Origin: JAAFHN01 sp031421855 | GTDB lineage: Bacteria > Pseudomonadota > Gammaproteobacteria > Burkholderiales > Burkholderiaceae_C | Reading direction: 5' to 3' | Assembly (NCBI GenBank): GCA_031421855.1 | Contig: JANOPN010000115.1 | Span: forward strand, 1 to 32,855 | Length of the DNA stretch: 32,855 bases | Shown: one piece after another, positions 1 through 8,411 of the stretch | How the letters are laid out: each line of letters starts with the position of its first letter | Numbering within the stretch: position 1 is the first letter of the stretch | The notes under the pieces: generated by a model | What the model saw: the letters and a program-made list of their open reading frames with translations, nothing else | Told to the model about the DNA's origin: nothing | The model's database searches: none | Program-made: the position numbers and the translations under genes

Positions 1-394
1 ACAGCGACACAGGCAAAATTGCTTTGGTTTTGTTTGTGATTGCTACTGAAACCAAATTGACATCGATGTTGAGGGTGTTGGCATTGATGTCGACAAAGAC
101 TGGCGTCGCACCAAGCAAGACTATCACCTCAGCGGTTGCGACAAAAGAAAAAGGTGTCGTGATGACCTCATCGCCAGGGCCAACACCAATCGCCATTAAT
201 GCAATCAAAAGTGCCTCGGTTCCACTGGCAACACTGACGCATTCGACAGACCCCACACGGCGTGAAAGCGCGGCTTCCATCTCCGCAACTTCAGGGCCCA
301 TGATGTATTGACCGTGCGACAGAACCCGTGCGATGCGCCTTTCAATTTCGGGTCGAATTGCAGCTTGTTGGGCCGCCAAATCAATGAACTGCAC
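1..394 (-). CDS. wbpE: DegT/DnrJ/EryC1/StrS aminotransferase, WbpE-like (3'-truncated by window edge)
   Basis: The visible N-terminal 131 residues match the PLP-dependent sugar aminotransferase family: an FIDLAAQQ opening, a QYIMGPEV segment, the SGTEALLIAL cofactor-phosphate region and GDEVITTPFSFVATAE. The WbpE/WlbC group aminates UDP-3-keto-GlcNAcA to UDP-GlcNAc(3NH2)A using glutamate. The PLP-binding lysine lies beyond the window. I prefer the GTG start at 394 because GGAG sits about 6 nt upstream and the protein then begins like family members; an ATG at 409 is in the same frame. The start overlaps the end of the upstream wbpD-like gene by 14 bp, so the two are probably translationally coupled. 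The next three genes upstream are wbpD, wbpB and wbpA homologues, which supports the specific WbpE role over a generic DegT call. Specific function is inferred from context; family membership is seen. Confidence 0.85.
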   Translation of the reverse strand, partial: MQFIDLAAQQAAIRPEIERRIARVLSHGQYIMGPEVAEMEAALSRRVGSVECVSVASGTEALLIALMAIGVGPGDEVITTPFSFVATAEVIVLLGATPVFVDINANTLNIDVNLVSVAITNKTKAILPVSL

Positions 395-947
395 GGCAAA
401 CTCCGTCATCAAGCGAATACCACTCACGCCCGATCGGACATTGGGCCCGACAGTTGTCGAAAATTAGCGCCTCGCCAGCCCGGCTGACCCACCCCGTGCG
501 CCGAGCCGGATTGCCTTTGACAACCGCGTAGCTTGGGACATCCCTCGTAACCACAGATCCAGCGCCGACTAAGGCGAAATGACCAATGATCACGCCACAC
601 AAAATGGTCGCGTTCGCGCCCAAACTAGCACCGACACCAACCCGTGTTTCTCGAAACTCACTCTTTCTTTCGATAAACGCGCGTGGGTTCAAAACGTTCG
701 TAAATACGACGCTCGGACCGCAAAACACGTCGTCCTCAAGCACAACGCCAGAAAAAATAGAAACACCATTCTGGATCTTGACACGTCTTCCTATTTGAAC
801 GCGAGGTGCGACGTACACGCCTTGTCCGACGATACACCCATCTCCGACTACAGCGCCCTCACAAACGTGAGTCCAATGCCAAATTTTGGTTCCCGCTCCA
901 ATGTGCGCATCACAATCAATGATCGCTGTCGGGTGAATGAGTGGCAT
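381..947 (-). CDS. wbpD: UDP-2-acetamido-3-amino-glucuronate N-acetyltransferase, WbpD/WlbB-like
   Basis: This 188-residue protein is a left-handed beta-helix acyltransferase. Hexapeptide repeats run from the N-terminus (IHPTAIIDCDAHIGAGTKIWHWTHV) through IGRRVKIQNGVSIFSG to VGAGSVVTRDVPSYAVVKGNPARRTGWV, the usual end of the helix in WbpD and its relatives. The family acetylates the 3-amino group of UDP-GlcNAc(3NH2)A from acetyl-CoA. The start ATG at 947 overlaps the TGA of the preceding oxidoreductase gene as TGATG, and the gene's 3' end overlaps the WbpE-like start, so all three appear coupled. A GTG one codon earlier (950) is possible but less likely. Other sugar O- or N-acetyltransferases share the fold; the wbpA-B-D-E neighbourhood decides the assignment. 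Confidence 0.9.
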   Translation of the reverse strand: MPLIHPTAIIDCDAHIGAGTKIWHWTHVCEGAVVGDGCIVGQGVYVAPRVQIGRRVKIQNGVSIFSGVVLEDDVFCGPSVVFTNVLNPRAFIERKSEFRETRVGVGASLGANATILCGVIIGHFALVGAGSVVTRDVPSYAVVKGNPARRTGWVSRAGEALIFDNCRAQCPIGREWYSLDDGVCRAVH

Positions 948-2008
948 CACGCAAGATCCACACTACGTATAGATACGTTTTTTCTGCTTGAGTTGGACAA
1001 ATACGCGGCCTGAATGATACCCAATGATTTGAGCCCTTCGCGCGCATCCGGAGTTAGGCCATGACTTCCGTTCAAACCTTGAAGTTCATCCCACACTGAA
1101 CGGTAGTACGGGCCATGCCCACTTCCATAAACGGACTTGGTTTCGTAGTTGTTAGTCGAAACGCTGACATCGTCCGTTGCTTGGTCGTCAAATTGCCAAA
1201 CCTCAACTTTGTTCAGCGCAGTGCCCGATATTCGAGCAGTTCCATGCGATCCCATTACAGTGATGCTACCTTCTAAATTTACTGGGTACGTCAGCATTGA
1301 CACACACAGTTGACCCAATGCTCCGCTGTCAAATCGCATGGACAGAAGAGCGGTATCTTCCATTTCGATTTCGCGGCCGATGGTGGCATTGGTGCTAAAA
1401 ACATCACTAACCCCGCCGCCAAGCCATTGCAATAAGTCAACATAATGGCTGGCCTGGTTTGCAATTGCCCCGCCGTCAAGTGCCTCGGTTCCGCGCCACG
1501 CAGCTGCGTCGTAGTACGATTGTGGGCGCTGCCAAAAAACATTTGCGCAGAGCATGTGCATGCGTCCAAATCGACCCTCATTCGCCGCACGCTTAAGTCG
1601 CATAACCGTTGGATTGAACCGGTTTTGTTTCACAACGAATAGCCGTCGGCCAACCTTTTGCGCGCAATCGGCCATCGCCAAACCGTCGGACCAACGCGTC
1701 GCCATTGGCTTTTCACAGATAGCATGAGCTCCTGCACGCATGGCTTCCATACACAACGACGGGTGCGTTCCAGACGGTGTCAATACGCAAACCACATCCA
1801 AATTCACAGAAGACATCATCCGACCTAGCGTGTCAAACGTCGCGACGCCTGTTTGCTCAGCCGCCGACGCGCGAGCCACAGAGCAAACGTCCGTCACGCC
1901 AGCCAGTTCAGCACAAGGCCCGAGTGCCTGAACCGCAGCCCAATGACTCTGAGCGATTCGCCCCCAGCCAACGAATCCAACTTTGAGGGGTTGTGCGGAT
2001 GTATCCAT
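947..2008 (-). CDS. wbpB: Gfo/Idh/MocA oxidoreductase, WbpB/WlbA-like UDP-GlcNAcA 3-dehydrogenase
   Basis: The 353-residue protein opens with a Rossmann fold (KVGFVGWGRIAQSHW, a GxGxxA-type dinucleotide motif) and contains the Gfo/Idh/MocA signature CEKPMATRW near residue 98. A second domain follows, with a catalytic-type histidine in the QASHYVDLLQWLGG segment. WbpB/WlbA enzymes oxidise the C3 hydroxyl of UDP-N-acetylglucosaminuronate to the 3-keto sugar that WbpE aminates. I chose the ATG at 2008 because it lies immediately after the TGA of the wbpA-like gene (TGAGATG) and gives the Rossmann strand its normal distance from the N-terminus; the frame is open upstream to 2062 but would overlap wbpA. 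The gene is flanked by wbpA and wbpD homologues in pathway order. Confidence 0.88.
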   Translation of the reverse strand: MDTSAQPLKVGFVGWGRIAQSHWAAVQALGPCAELAGVTDVCSVARASAAEQTGVATFDTLGRMMSSVNLDVVCVLTPSGTHPSLCMEAMRAGAHAICEKPMATRWSDGLAMADCAQKVGRRLFVVKQNRFNPTVMRLKRAANEGRFGRMHMLCANVFWQRPQSYYDAAAWRGTEALDGGAIANQASHYVDLLQWLGGGVSDVFSTNATIGREIEMEDTALLSMRFDSGALGQLCVSMLTYPVNLEGSITVMGSHGTARISGTALNKVEVWQFDDQATDDVSVSTNNYETKSVYGSGHGPYYRSVWDELQGLNGSHGLTPDAREGLKSLGIIQAAYLSNSSRKNVSIRSVDLA

Positions 2009-2009
2009 C

Positions 2010-3344
2010 TCACGCGTGCACCACGTTCGATGTACCGCGAGAAAACCGTCCGCGCGTGTCAACGATGAGCCGCGAAAATTGCAAGATTACTTCATAGTCA
2101 AAAAGTGCGTGGTCAGTCGCCAACAGCACGGCATCAAAACATGTCAAACGGTCAGGCGTGAGGACCTCACTTTTTAAGTCAAACACATGCCGCCTCATTG
2201 TCGGAAAGATAGGAACCCACGGATCGCTGTAGCTGACGATTACGCCTTGCGACTTCAAAATCTCCATGATTTCTACGGCGGGAGACTCCCGAACATCGCC
2301 AATATCAGGCTTGTATGCGATGCCCAGCACAAGGACCTGCGCGCCAAACATGGCCATTCCTCGGTCATTCAACGCCAGCCTCAGTCGCTCGACAACCCAG
2401 TTTGGCATGGCTGTATTGATCTCACCGGCTAACTCGATGAAACGGGTATTCACACCAAACTCCCGCGCCTTCCAAGTCAGATAGAACGGATCAATAGGGA
2501 TGCAGTGCCCGCCCCACCCTGGCCCGGGGAAATACGGCGTGAATCCAAAAGGCTTCGTCGATGCTGCGCGAATCACTTCGTGAATGTCGATACCCATTTT
2601 CTCTGAAACCAGCTTCATTTCATTGACTAAGCCGATGTTGACTGCGCGCTGGATGTTCTCCAACAGCTTGGTCATTTCAGCAGTTTGAGTCGAGCTAACT
2701 GGCACCATCCGATCTATGGCCAAAGAGTACGCCGCCACCCCCAACTCTAAGCACTTCGCGGTCGTTCCGCCGATGACTTTCGGGATACTCTGCGTGCTGT
2801 GACCCTTATTTCCAGGGTCTTCGCGTTCTGGCGAAAAAACCAAGAAAAAATCCCTACCGACTTGCCAACCTCGAGACGTGATGCGTGGCAACAACTCCTC
2901 ATGTGTAGTTCCAGGATAGGTGGTGCTCTCCAAACTCACCAACACCCCGCGGCGAAGGTACGGCAATACGCCTTCAACAGTCGATATCACGAAACTCAGA
3001 TCCGGCGTTCGGTGAGCACTCAGCGGAGTCGGTACGCAAATAATCAGCAAGTCGACTTCTGACACCAATTTGTAATCACAAGCGAACCTCATTCGATCAG
3101 TGGATGCAACGAGAAAATCGTCTGGATTCACATGCGACAGGTAGTTTTCACCGGTCCTCAAGGCATCAACCTTCTTTCGATCGGTATCAAAACCGATGAC
3201 GCGTATGCCGACGTTCGCGAACCTAAGCGCTAAGGGGAGTCCAACATAGCCGAGCCCGATAACGCCCACGCAAAGGCTGCGATCGCCAACCTTGGCAAAA
3301 AGAGCTTGAGCAGCATCCAGTTCGTCAATCCCATCAGTCAACAT
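2010..3344 (-). CDS. wbpA: UDP-N-acetyl-D-glucosamine 6-dehydrogenase, WbpA-like
   Basis: This 444-residue nucleotide-sugar dehydrogenase of the UDP-Glc/GDP-Man family has an N-terminal NAD-binding motif (VGVIGLGYVGLPLA, residues 26-39), the CVPTPL segment, an SPERE motif near 171, and the catalytic cysteine in GWGGHCIPIDP at about residue 281. The C-terminal UDP-binding domain includes VLGIAYKPDIGDVRESPA. The enzyme performs the two-step NAD-dependent oxidation of UDP-GlcNAc to UDP-GlcNAc uronate, the entry reaction of the wbp pathway. AAGGTG about 10 nt upstream supports the ATG at 3344. The stop of the preceding glycosyltransferase lies 13 bp upstream. An N-acetylgalactosamine- or mannosamine-specific enzyme (WecC-like) cannot be excluded from sequence alone; the adjacent wbpB-D-E genes argue for WbpA. 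Confidence 0.92.
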   Translation of the reverse strand: MLTDGIDELDAAQALFAKVGDRSLCVGVIGLGYVGLPLALRFANVGIRVIGFDTDRKKVDALRTGENYLSHVNPDDFLVASTDRMRFACDYKLVSEVDLLIICVPTPLSAHRTPDLSFVISTVEGVLPYLRRGVLVSLESTTYPGTTHEELLPRITSRGWQVGRDFFLVFSPEREDPGNKGHSTQSIPKVIGGTTAKCLELGVAAYSLAIDRMVPVSSTQTAEMTKLLENIQRAVNIGLVNEMKLVSEKMGIDIHEVIRAASTKPFGFTPYFPGPGWGGHCIPIDPFYLTWKAREFGVNTRFIELAGEINTAMPNWVVERLRLALNDRGMAMFGAQVLVLGIAYKPDIGDVRESPAVEIMEILKSQGVIVSYSDPWVPIFPTMRRHVFDLKSEVLTPDRLTCFDAVLLATDHALFDYEVILQFSRLIVDTRGRFSRGTSNVVHA

Positions 3345-3357
3345 TTTTCAAATCACC

Positions 3358-4614
3358 TTATTTGCGAGCGGAGACCTCAACGAGCCAATCTGACATGTTT
3401 CCATAAACGTGAGAAGCTTCGAATCGCAAGTCAAACACACCCTTGGCCCGCACTCTGTTGCCGTCGCTTCCTGAATCATCGCCGCAAACTGCCCTGATTT
3501 GGTTTGCTAGGGCCACAGAATCACCGTAGGGGTAAAAATACCCGAGAGCGTGCTCCGACAATAGATTTCTTGTCTCGCCGAGGAGGCTAGTGATCACCGG
3601 CAACCCACCGCCAAGGTATTCAATGACCTTGTTCGGAATGCTCATGCCAAAGCTCAGCTCATTAGTGTACGGCGCGAGCCCGCCACGCGCAACACTCATG
3701 ATGTCCCCGATCATTTCGCGGTCAATCCAGCCCGGCATGAGAACGTTTCCAAACGTATGCGTCCGCTCGCTAAGGTAATTGAATCGCTCACCAACGCCGC
3801 AAATCACCAACCGAATTCGATGATCTTGACGCGCTATAAGCTTCGCTGCGCCAGCGACTGTCGGCCAGTCAAACTGCCGACCAATCGCACCAAAGAAGCA
3901 AACCACGCGGTGATGTGAGTGAACTCCAACCGTTTCCAGCCGCGTGGTGGTTACTTCACTTGCAAGGTGTGGCGGTTGTGAATGTGATGCCAGCGGAAAG
4001 GACACGTCCAAGTTGTTCGATGATCTGTCCGCACGATTCAACCCCCAATGAACGAAGGCATCCGTGATGCCCGTCAGAGCAGACGCGCCACGCAACGCTG
4101 CGCCGGCGCTGCGAAACTGCTTGCGAAGCGCAAATCTGCCTATGCCGCTTAACCATTTCGGAATTGCCTCAAGAAAAATGTCTGGCCAAAGGTCGCGAAG
4201 GTCTAGCGCGACAGGTACTGCGTGCGCGTGCGCAAACTGAACTGCGACGTGCGCCAGATGAATCGTTGGAAAGGAAGCAAGAATGACATCGGGTCGCGTT
4301 TGAGTCGGTGCAAGTCGTGCAAATTCACCTGCGACATCCGAATGGTCGAGTAGCCGCTTCAGCGACACATGTCGCGAATAACCCCGGCTCTTCAAGAGCA
4401 CGATTCGGTAGCGCTCAGACAAGTGCTGAACACCACCAGGGGGGATTTCCCGATGCCGCTTTGTTGTGTGGTCAAAGGCAGATGTCCACCAGGTCACATC
4501 CCAGCCGCGCTCCAGCAAAATTTGCGCCAGAAGCCCATGCCTCAAGAGCCTTTTGTCGTCGCCATCAAGCGGCAATGGCTCTCCCGACGTGATCAACCAT
4601 ATGCGACGAATCAC
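3358..4614 (-). CDS. Glycosyltransferase family 4 (WbuB-like)
   Basis: The 418-residue protein has a GT-B architecture. The N-terminal half contains RIWLITSGEPLPLD and the DLRDLWPDIF stretch typical of WbuB-type group 1 transferases. The C-terminal half contains VVCFFGAIGRQFDW and the nucleotide-sugar binding E-x7-E-like region FGMSIPNKVIEYLGGGLPV. It should add one sugar of the repeat unit to the lipid-linked oligosaccharide at the cytoplasmic face. It is the only clear repeat-unit glycosyltransferase in the visible part of the cluster, so others must lie to the left or the repeat unit is small. I chose the GTG at 4614 because it overlaps the TGA of the upstream polymerase gene (GTGA) and the conserved domain starts directly after it; about 50 further open codons upstream lie inside the polymerase gene and look non-native. 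Donor and acceptor are unknown. Confidence 0.87.
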   Translation of the reverse strand: MIRRIWLITSGEPLPLDGDDKRLLRHGLLAQILLERGWDVTWWTSAFDHTTKRHREIPPGGVQHLSERYRIVLLKSRGYSRHVSLKRLLDHSDVAGEFARLAPTQTRPDVILASFPTIHLAHVAVQFAHAHAVPVALDLRDLWPDIFLEAIPKWLSGIGRFALRKQFRSAGAALRGASALTGITDAFVHWGLNRADRSSNNLDVSFPLASHSQPPHLASEVTTTRLETVGVHSHHRVVCFFGAIGRQFDWPTVAGAAKLIARQDHRIRLVICGVGERFNYLSERTHTFGNVLMPGWIDREMIGDIMSVARGGLAPYTNELSFGMSIPNKVIEYLGGGLPVITSLLGETRNLLSEHALGYFYPYGDSVALANQIRAVCGDDSGSDGNRVRAKGVFDLRFEASHVYGNMSDWLVEVSARK

Positions 4615-6095
4615 TTGGCAATCGGTCGAAGCACGCGCACCGCAAAAAGCATCAACGCGATGGCGAAGAAGGGGACCGAATGCAGCATGGCGGCCTTGAT
4701 CGATCCGATGATGCCCGATCGCACCGATGCCATCACCAAGTCCGCATATACCGCCGCATACCAAAACACGACGACATCAAAGTCGCGCCACCGCATCACG
4801 GCCGCATGAACCATTGCAACGAAGTATCCAAAGAAAGCCATGAAAATCGCAGGCCCAAGCACCCCAAAAGCCCAATGTCCTTCCTGTACGATAAAGAATC
4901 CATAACCTCCGCCAATTTCCCGAACCCCAGGATAGAAAACTTCAACAAATTTCTCAGAAGTTGGCAAGGGACGGTTTTCGTAGAACGCTCGAGGAATCCA
5001 CACCAACACGTCGCTGACAACCGATGCCCCCCAATTCAGTTCACTTTCTCCAAGCAAAATGCCCTGAATTTGTCGAGCTAAATTTACTGCGGTCAACAGC
5101 TCATTACTCTTTCCCAACTCGAATTCAGAAAGACCGTCTTTTGCCAGCGAATCAGTGAGTAATTGCCACATTTCGATGGGATTCGCAGTGTACCGAATGA
5201 TGGGTATTAGGTTCATGATAACGTAGGCGGAAAATCCGACTGCGAAGACTGTCAATGGATTCAATGGTCTGACTCGGTAATACCAGTACATCGTCAAAAA
5301 CAGACCGCAATAGAGCACAGTGTAGCGCTCACCACCGAGAAATCCTGTTACGAAATAGGCACCGACCAATGCAGCAGAAATAATACGCCATGCGATGGGA
5401 GTCGATTGGCGAAACATCGCCCCAATGCACACGATCAACATCAACGTCACGGGAATGTACTGAGTCGCAACTTCCATGATTCCAGCCGTGTCATTCCCAA
5501 GACGTTCAACACGTACACTGAGTGCCGTCTCTCGATACGACTTCACGCTTAAAAAATTCAGCTTCGGCAAAAGCCATGGCAAACAAGCGACGCAAACAAT
5601 AATCGCAAACACCAAGAGTTGCCGGTTGATAAGATTGTTTGTCCCGACTGTGCGTATTGAATTTTTAAATGATTCACTTGAAGAGACGACCTTAAGTGCT
5701 AATCCAAAACAAACTCCCAATTGGGCCATCCAACAGGCAATGTAATACCGCCAGTAAACGCCTTCGATCAAAGGCTCTCCATAGTAGGTTCGGCCGTTTC
5801 GCTCGATGTACAACCCTGAGGCGATCGAATACAGTGCAAGCAACAATAACAACCCCCATGACGGATGGAAGATATCCCAGCATGTCGTGTTTCGAGTGAC
5901 CCAGCAAAACAGAGCCGCCGTTGCTGCCGTCGCGGCAATAAAGACTGTGACCCGCCAATGTAGGTCGCGGAAGATCATGGTCGCGAGCAAGGTCACCCCG
6001 GCGACCAATATCAAAAGCAATAAGACCAAAACCGTTTGATTACTCAGCTCAAACTGCTGCGGATTGCGCCGATCATTGTGCGTTGACGACGTCAT
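4611..6095 (-). CDS. Multi-pass membrane protein, probable Wzy-type polysaccharide polymerase
   Basis: This 494-residue protein has many predicted hydrophobic segments: VLVLLLLILVAGVTLLATMIF near the N-terminus, then WGLLLLLALYSIASGL, LLVFAIIVCVACLPWLLP, ALVGAYFVTGFLGG and more to the C-terminus. A larger polar loop lies between roughly residues 310 and 390. Length, topology and position between flippase, acetyltransferase and glycosyltransferase genes fit an O-antigen/oligosaccharide repeat-unit polymerase, which joins repeat units in the periplasm. Polymerases diverge strongly and have few fixed motifs, so this is a class-level call. The ATG at 6095 is preferred over an in-frame GTG at 6122, since GAGAAG precedes it and it leaves a normal cytoplasmic tail. 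The 3' end overlaps the glycosyltransferase start by 4 bp. Confidence 0.75.
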   Translation of the reverse strand: MTSSTHNDRRNPQQFELSNQTVLVLLLLILVAGVTLLATMIFRDLHWRVTVFIAATAATAALFCWVTRNTTCWDIFHPSWGLLLLLALYSIASGLYIERNGRTYYGEPLIEGVYWRYYIACWMAQLGVCFGLALKVVSSSESFKNSIRTVGTNNLINRQLLVFAIIVCVACLPWLLPKLNFLSVKSYRETALSVRVERLGNDTAGIMEVATQYIPVTLMLIVCIGAMFRQSTPIAWRIISAALVGAYFVTGFLGGERYTVLYCGLFLTMYWYYRVRPLNPLTVFAVGFSAYVIMNLIPIIRYTANPIEMWQLLTDSLAKDGLSEFELGKSNELLTAVNLARQIQGILLGESELNWGASVVSDVLVWIPRAFYENRPLPTSEKFVEVFYPGVREIGGGYGFFIVQEGHWAFGVLGPAIFMAFFGYFVAMVHAAVMRWRDFDVVVFWYAAVYADLVMASVRSGIIGSIKAAMLHSVPFFAIALMLFAVRVLRPIAK

Positions 6096-6194
6096 GCTTC
6101 TCAGCCGATGATCGACACGCACGAGCCAGACGGTGCAACAACGAACGAAGTCTTGACACGACTCAACGCGCGCGAGACAACCTGTATGTTGGGC

Positions 6195-6830
6195 CTAGCC
6201 ATGTTGCGTAACCCCAGCTTGTTTCAGTTGCTGTGCCAAGCGTGCTTTCGCCACAATCAGGTCTGTGTCGGAAGCGAACCGTTGTCGAATGATGCGCGCT
6301 GGAACCCCTGCCGCGACGCAGTAAGGTGGCAAATCGCGAGTGACGACTGCTCCGGCACCTATAACCACTCCGTCACCAATACTGACGCCGCAAAGAATAA
6401 CTGCATTCGCACCCACCCAAACGTCATCGCCAATCACGGGTGGTATGCGTTGACGGCGAAACTCGTTTGCAGCACTGGGTTCGGCGCTGACATTCTTCGG
6501 CGGCACGAGCAAAGGCGACGTACTCCATTCATCCAATTTATGTTCAGTCGGTCCGATATGAACGCCGTACCCAATGGAGCACCAGTGACCAATGCGGCCA
6601 CAGTCGACATAACCGGAGTTGACATAACTCCCGTGGCCGATTGTCACTCCGGCGCCGATGACAACGTCTCCAAAATAGTAAGCATGCGCGACGGCCGCTC
6701 GTGGACTGACTCGAGCACCGTGGCCAAGACGCACACCGCTCCATGACGCGCGAATCCAACCCAATCGATACCAAACCCACCGCCCAATCACGCCCAATAA
6801 GTTGACGATCAAGGTTCGCACACCGATCAC
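6195..6830 (-). CDS. Hexapeptide-repeat acyltransferase (LbH, sugar O-acetyltransferase type)
   Basis: The 211-residue protein has an N-terminal amphipathic or membrane-proximal segment (LIVNLLGVIGRWVWYRLGW), then left-handed beta-helix repeats (VVIGAGVTIGHGSYVNSG, RIGHWCSIGYGVHIG). The canonical finish is IGDDVWVGANAVILCGVSIGDGVVIGAGAVVTRDLPPYCVAAGVPARIIR. This matches the WbbJ/NodL-like acetyltransferases that O-acetylate sugars or glycans. Histidine in the GPTEHKLDEW segment may be the catalytic base, by family analogy. The start is a GTG at 6830 overlapping the TGA of the flippase gene as GTGA. About 100 bp separate its stop from the polymerase start. It is distinct from the WbpD-like enzyme in this cluster, so it probably decorates another sugar of the repeat unit. 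Substrate unknown. Confidence 0.85.
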   Translation of the reverse strand: MIGVRTLIVNLLGVIGRWVWYRLGWIRASWSGVRLGHGARVSPRAAVAHAYYFGDVVIGAGVTIGHGSYVNSGYVDCGRIGHWCSIGYGVHIGPTEHKLDEWSTSPLLVPPKNVSAEPSAANEFRRQRIPPVIGDDVWVGANAVILCGVSIGDGVVIGAGAVVTRDLPPYCVAAGVPARIIRQRFASDTDLIVAKARLAQQLKQAGVTQHG

Positions 6831-8380
6831 GGCCGCACCTCAAACGGTTCACGCCTTTTTTGCAGTATTTGCCAACCAGTGACGATGACTTCTCGATGCA
6901 CGAACGCCGATACGCAGCTTGTTAGGACAAGGCAAGCACCAACCAAGGCCAGCGCTTCGATCCGACTGTCGGCGTGCTGCGCAAGACTCAAAAAAATCAG
7001 CGCGACCAAAAGACAAGGAAATATACTTCTAAATATCAAAACCAGCAACTGGTAAAGCGACATTGTCAACGAATAAGATCGCATCGAATACCGAATGAGT
7101 ACGCCACCCAGCAATAGCGAAAAAATAGCCCACGAACACGCTGCCCCGATAACACCCGCTATCGAAATAGAAAATGCTGAGCTAGCTATATAAATCGGAA
7201 ACAAACGCACAATGATCCAGATCCAGCCTCTCAAAGCTTCCGCACCAGATTGTTGAAGCGCGAAAAAGACAAACAAATAGGCGTTCGCTGTAGCGGTGAC
7301 AGTCAAAAATGGTAACAGACCGGCCCATTGGCCAGCTACATGCGCATCCCCCGTCCAGGCGATCAGAACTTCGCTAGGCATCGCACAAAATGTAGCAAGC
7401 AACGGGCTCGTCAATAGCGCCATCAATGCGCAAGACTTCGCAACAATGCTCGTCAATTGTGTCGAATCGAAGCTTCTAGCCATCAAAGGAACGACTGTCA
7501 GGTAGATAGGCTGATACAGCAACGCAAATATCTCTAACAACGCCCACATCATCATGTATCCGCCTAAATGGCTTAGGCTCAAATACTTACTGGCCGCTAA
7601 TTTATCTACCTGATTAATCAATGTAATCAGTATGGTGATACCGACCATTCCCAGCCCAAATTTCAACGAAAAAATTAGATCGGAAAAATCCATCTTGCGA
7701 ACGACGAAGAATTCAGCCTTTGCTGGCAAACACTGCATGCGAAGCAAAATTGCGTTGCCCCAGTTGACAGCACCCCACAAACCAAAGACCATGAGCGCAT
7801 GGTCGGCGGGGGTGGTTTGAACCCACCCCATCGCACCGGCGGCGATCAAACCACCGCTGAGACGCAAAAGCACCATCACTGACTGAACAAAATTCAACCG
7901 AACGACAGCGCGCATCCCGTTTAGGCATCCGCCATAAAAGGCTGCGACCAATTGACCGGTTGCAGCGATGCCAATCGCAGACACACAATTTGCCGCTTGT
8001 TCGACACTAAAAGTGTCGATTTTTAGCCATTGGGTGGCAATCCAATCCGATCCACCAACCGTCCCAACACACACAACCAATGCAACCAGCAACAAACACT
8101 GCTCTAAGCTCCGCATCACGTTTGCTGGCTTTTGCTCAGCAGTTTCGAGACTTGGATCATCAGATCTGGCAAAACGGTGCTGCATCGCCGCGCTCACACC
8201 AAAATCCAAAAGCGTGACTAAGGCCAAGGCTGAAGCATAAAAACCGATCAGGCCCTGCCCGTCTCCTTGCATCAGCTGGTACATCCAAGGCAGCGCCGCA
8301 AAACTTGCACCAGCAATGATGGCCTTGCCGACGAAGTTGGCAGTCAGCGATGCAAGCGCTGTATTTGGCTGTGGATGCAT
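6827..8380 (-). CDS. Polysaccharide flippase, Wzx/MATE-like
   Basis: This 517-residue integral membrane protein has about twelve to fourteen hydrophobic segments and the start typical of Wzx transporters (ALASLTANFVGKAIIAGASFAALPWMYQLMQGDGQGLIGFYASALALVTLLDFGVSAAMQHRFA). That form is characteristic of the polysaccharide-transport (PST) branch of the MOP superfamily. It should flip the undecaprenyl-diphosphate-linked repeat unit to the periplasmic side. The ATG at 8380 lies 31 bp after the co-polymerase stop, with no convincing Shine-Dalgarno sequence. Its TGA overlaps the acetyltransferase GTG. The pairing with Wzy-, Wzz- and Wza-like proteins in the same operon supports a Wzx/Wzy-dependent system rather than an ABC-transporter one. 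Confidence 0.85.
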   Translation of the reverse strand: MHPQPNTALASLTANFVGKAIIAGASFAALPWMYQLMQGDGQGLIGFYASALALVTLLDFGVSAAMQHRFARSDDPSLETAEQKPANVMRSLEQCLLLVALVVCVGTVGGSDWIATQWLKIDTFSVEQAANCVSAIGIAATGQLVAAFYGGCLNGMRAVVRLNFVQSVMVLLRLSGGLIAAGAMGWVQTTPADHALMVFGLWGAVNWGNAILLRMQCLPAKAEFFVVRKMDFSDLIFSLKFGLGMVGITILITLINQVDKLAASKYLSLSHLGGYMMMWALLEIFALLYQPIYLTVVPLMARSFDSTQLTSIVAKSCALMALLTSPLLATFCAMPSEVLIAWTGDAHVAGQWAGLLPFLTVTATANAYLFVFFALQQSGAEALRGWIWIIVRLFPIYIASSAFSISIAGVIGAACSWAIFSLLLGGVLIRYSMRSYSLTMSLYQLLVLIFRSIFPCLLVALIFLSLAQHADSRIEALALVGACLVLTSCVSAFVHREVIVTGWQILQKRREPFEVRP

Positions 8381-8411
8381 GGTTGCGTGCTACGACGATG
8401 TACAGCGAAAA

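Noticed and set aside
579..1013. Plus-strand open frame overlapping the wbpD-like gene
   Set aside because: Antisense to a clearly conserved acetyltransferase, no ribosome-binding site or family resemblance.
6108..6746. 212-codon plus-strand open frame opposite the acetyltransferase
   Set aside because: Antisense to hexapeptide repeats whose periodicity keeps other frames open.
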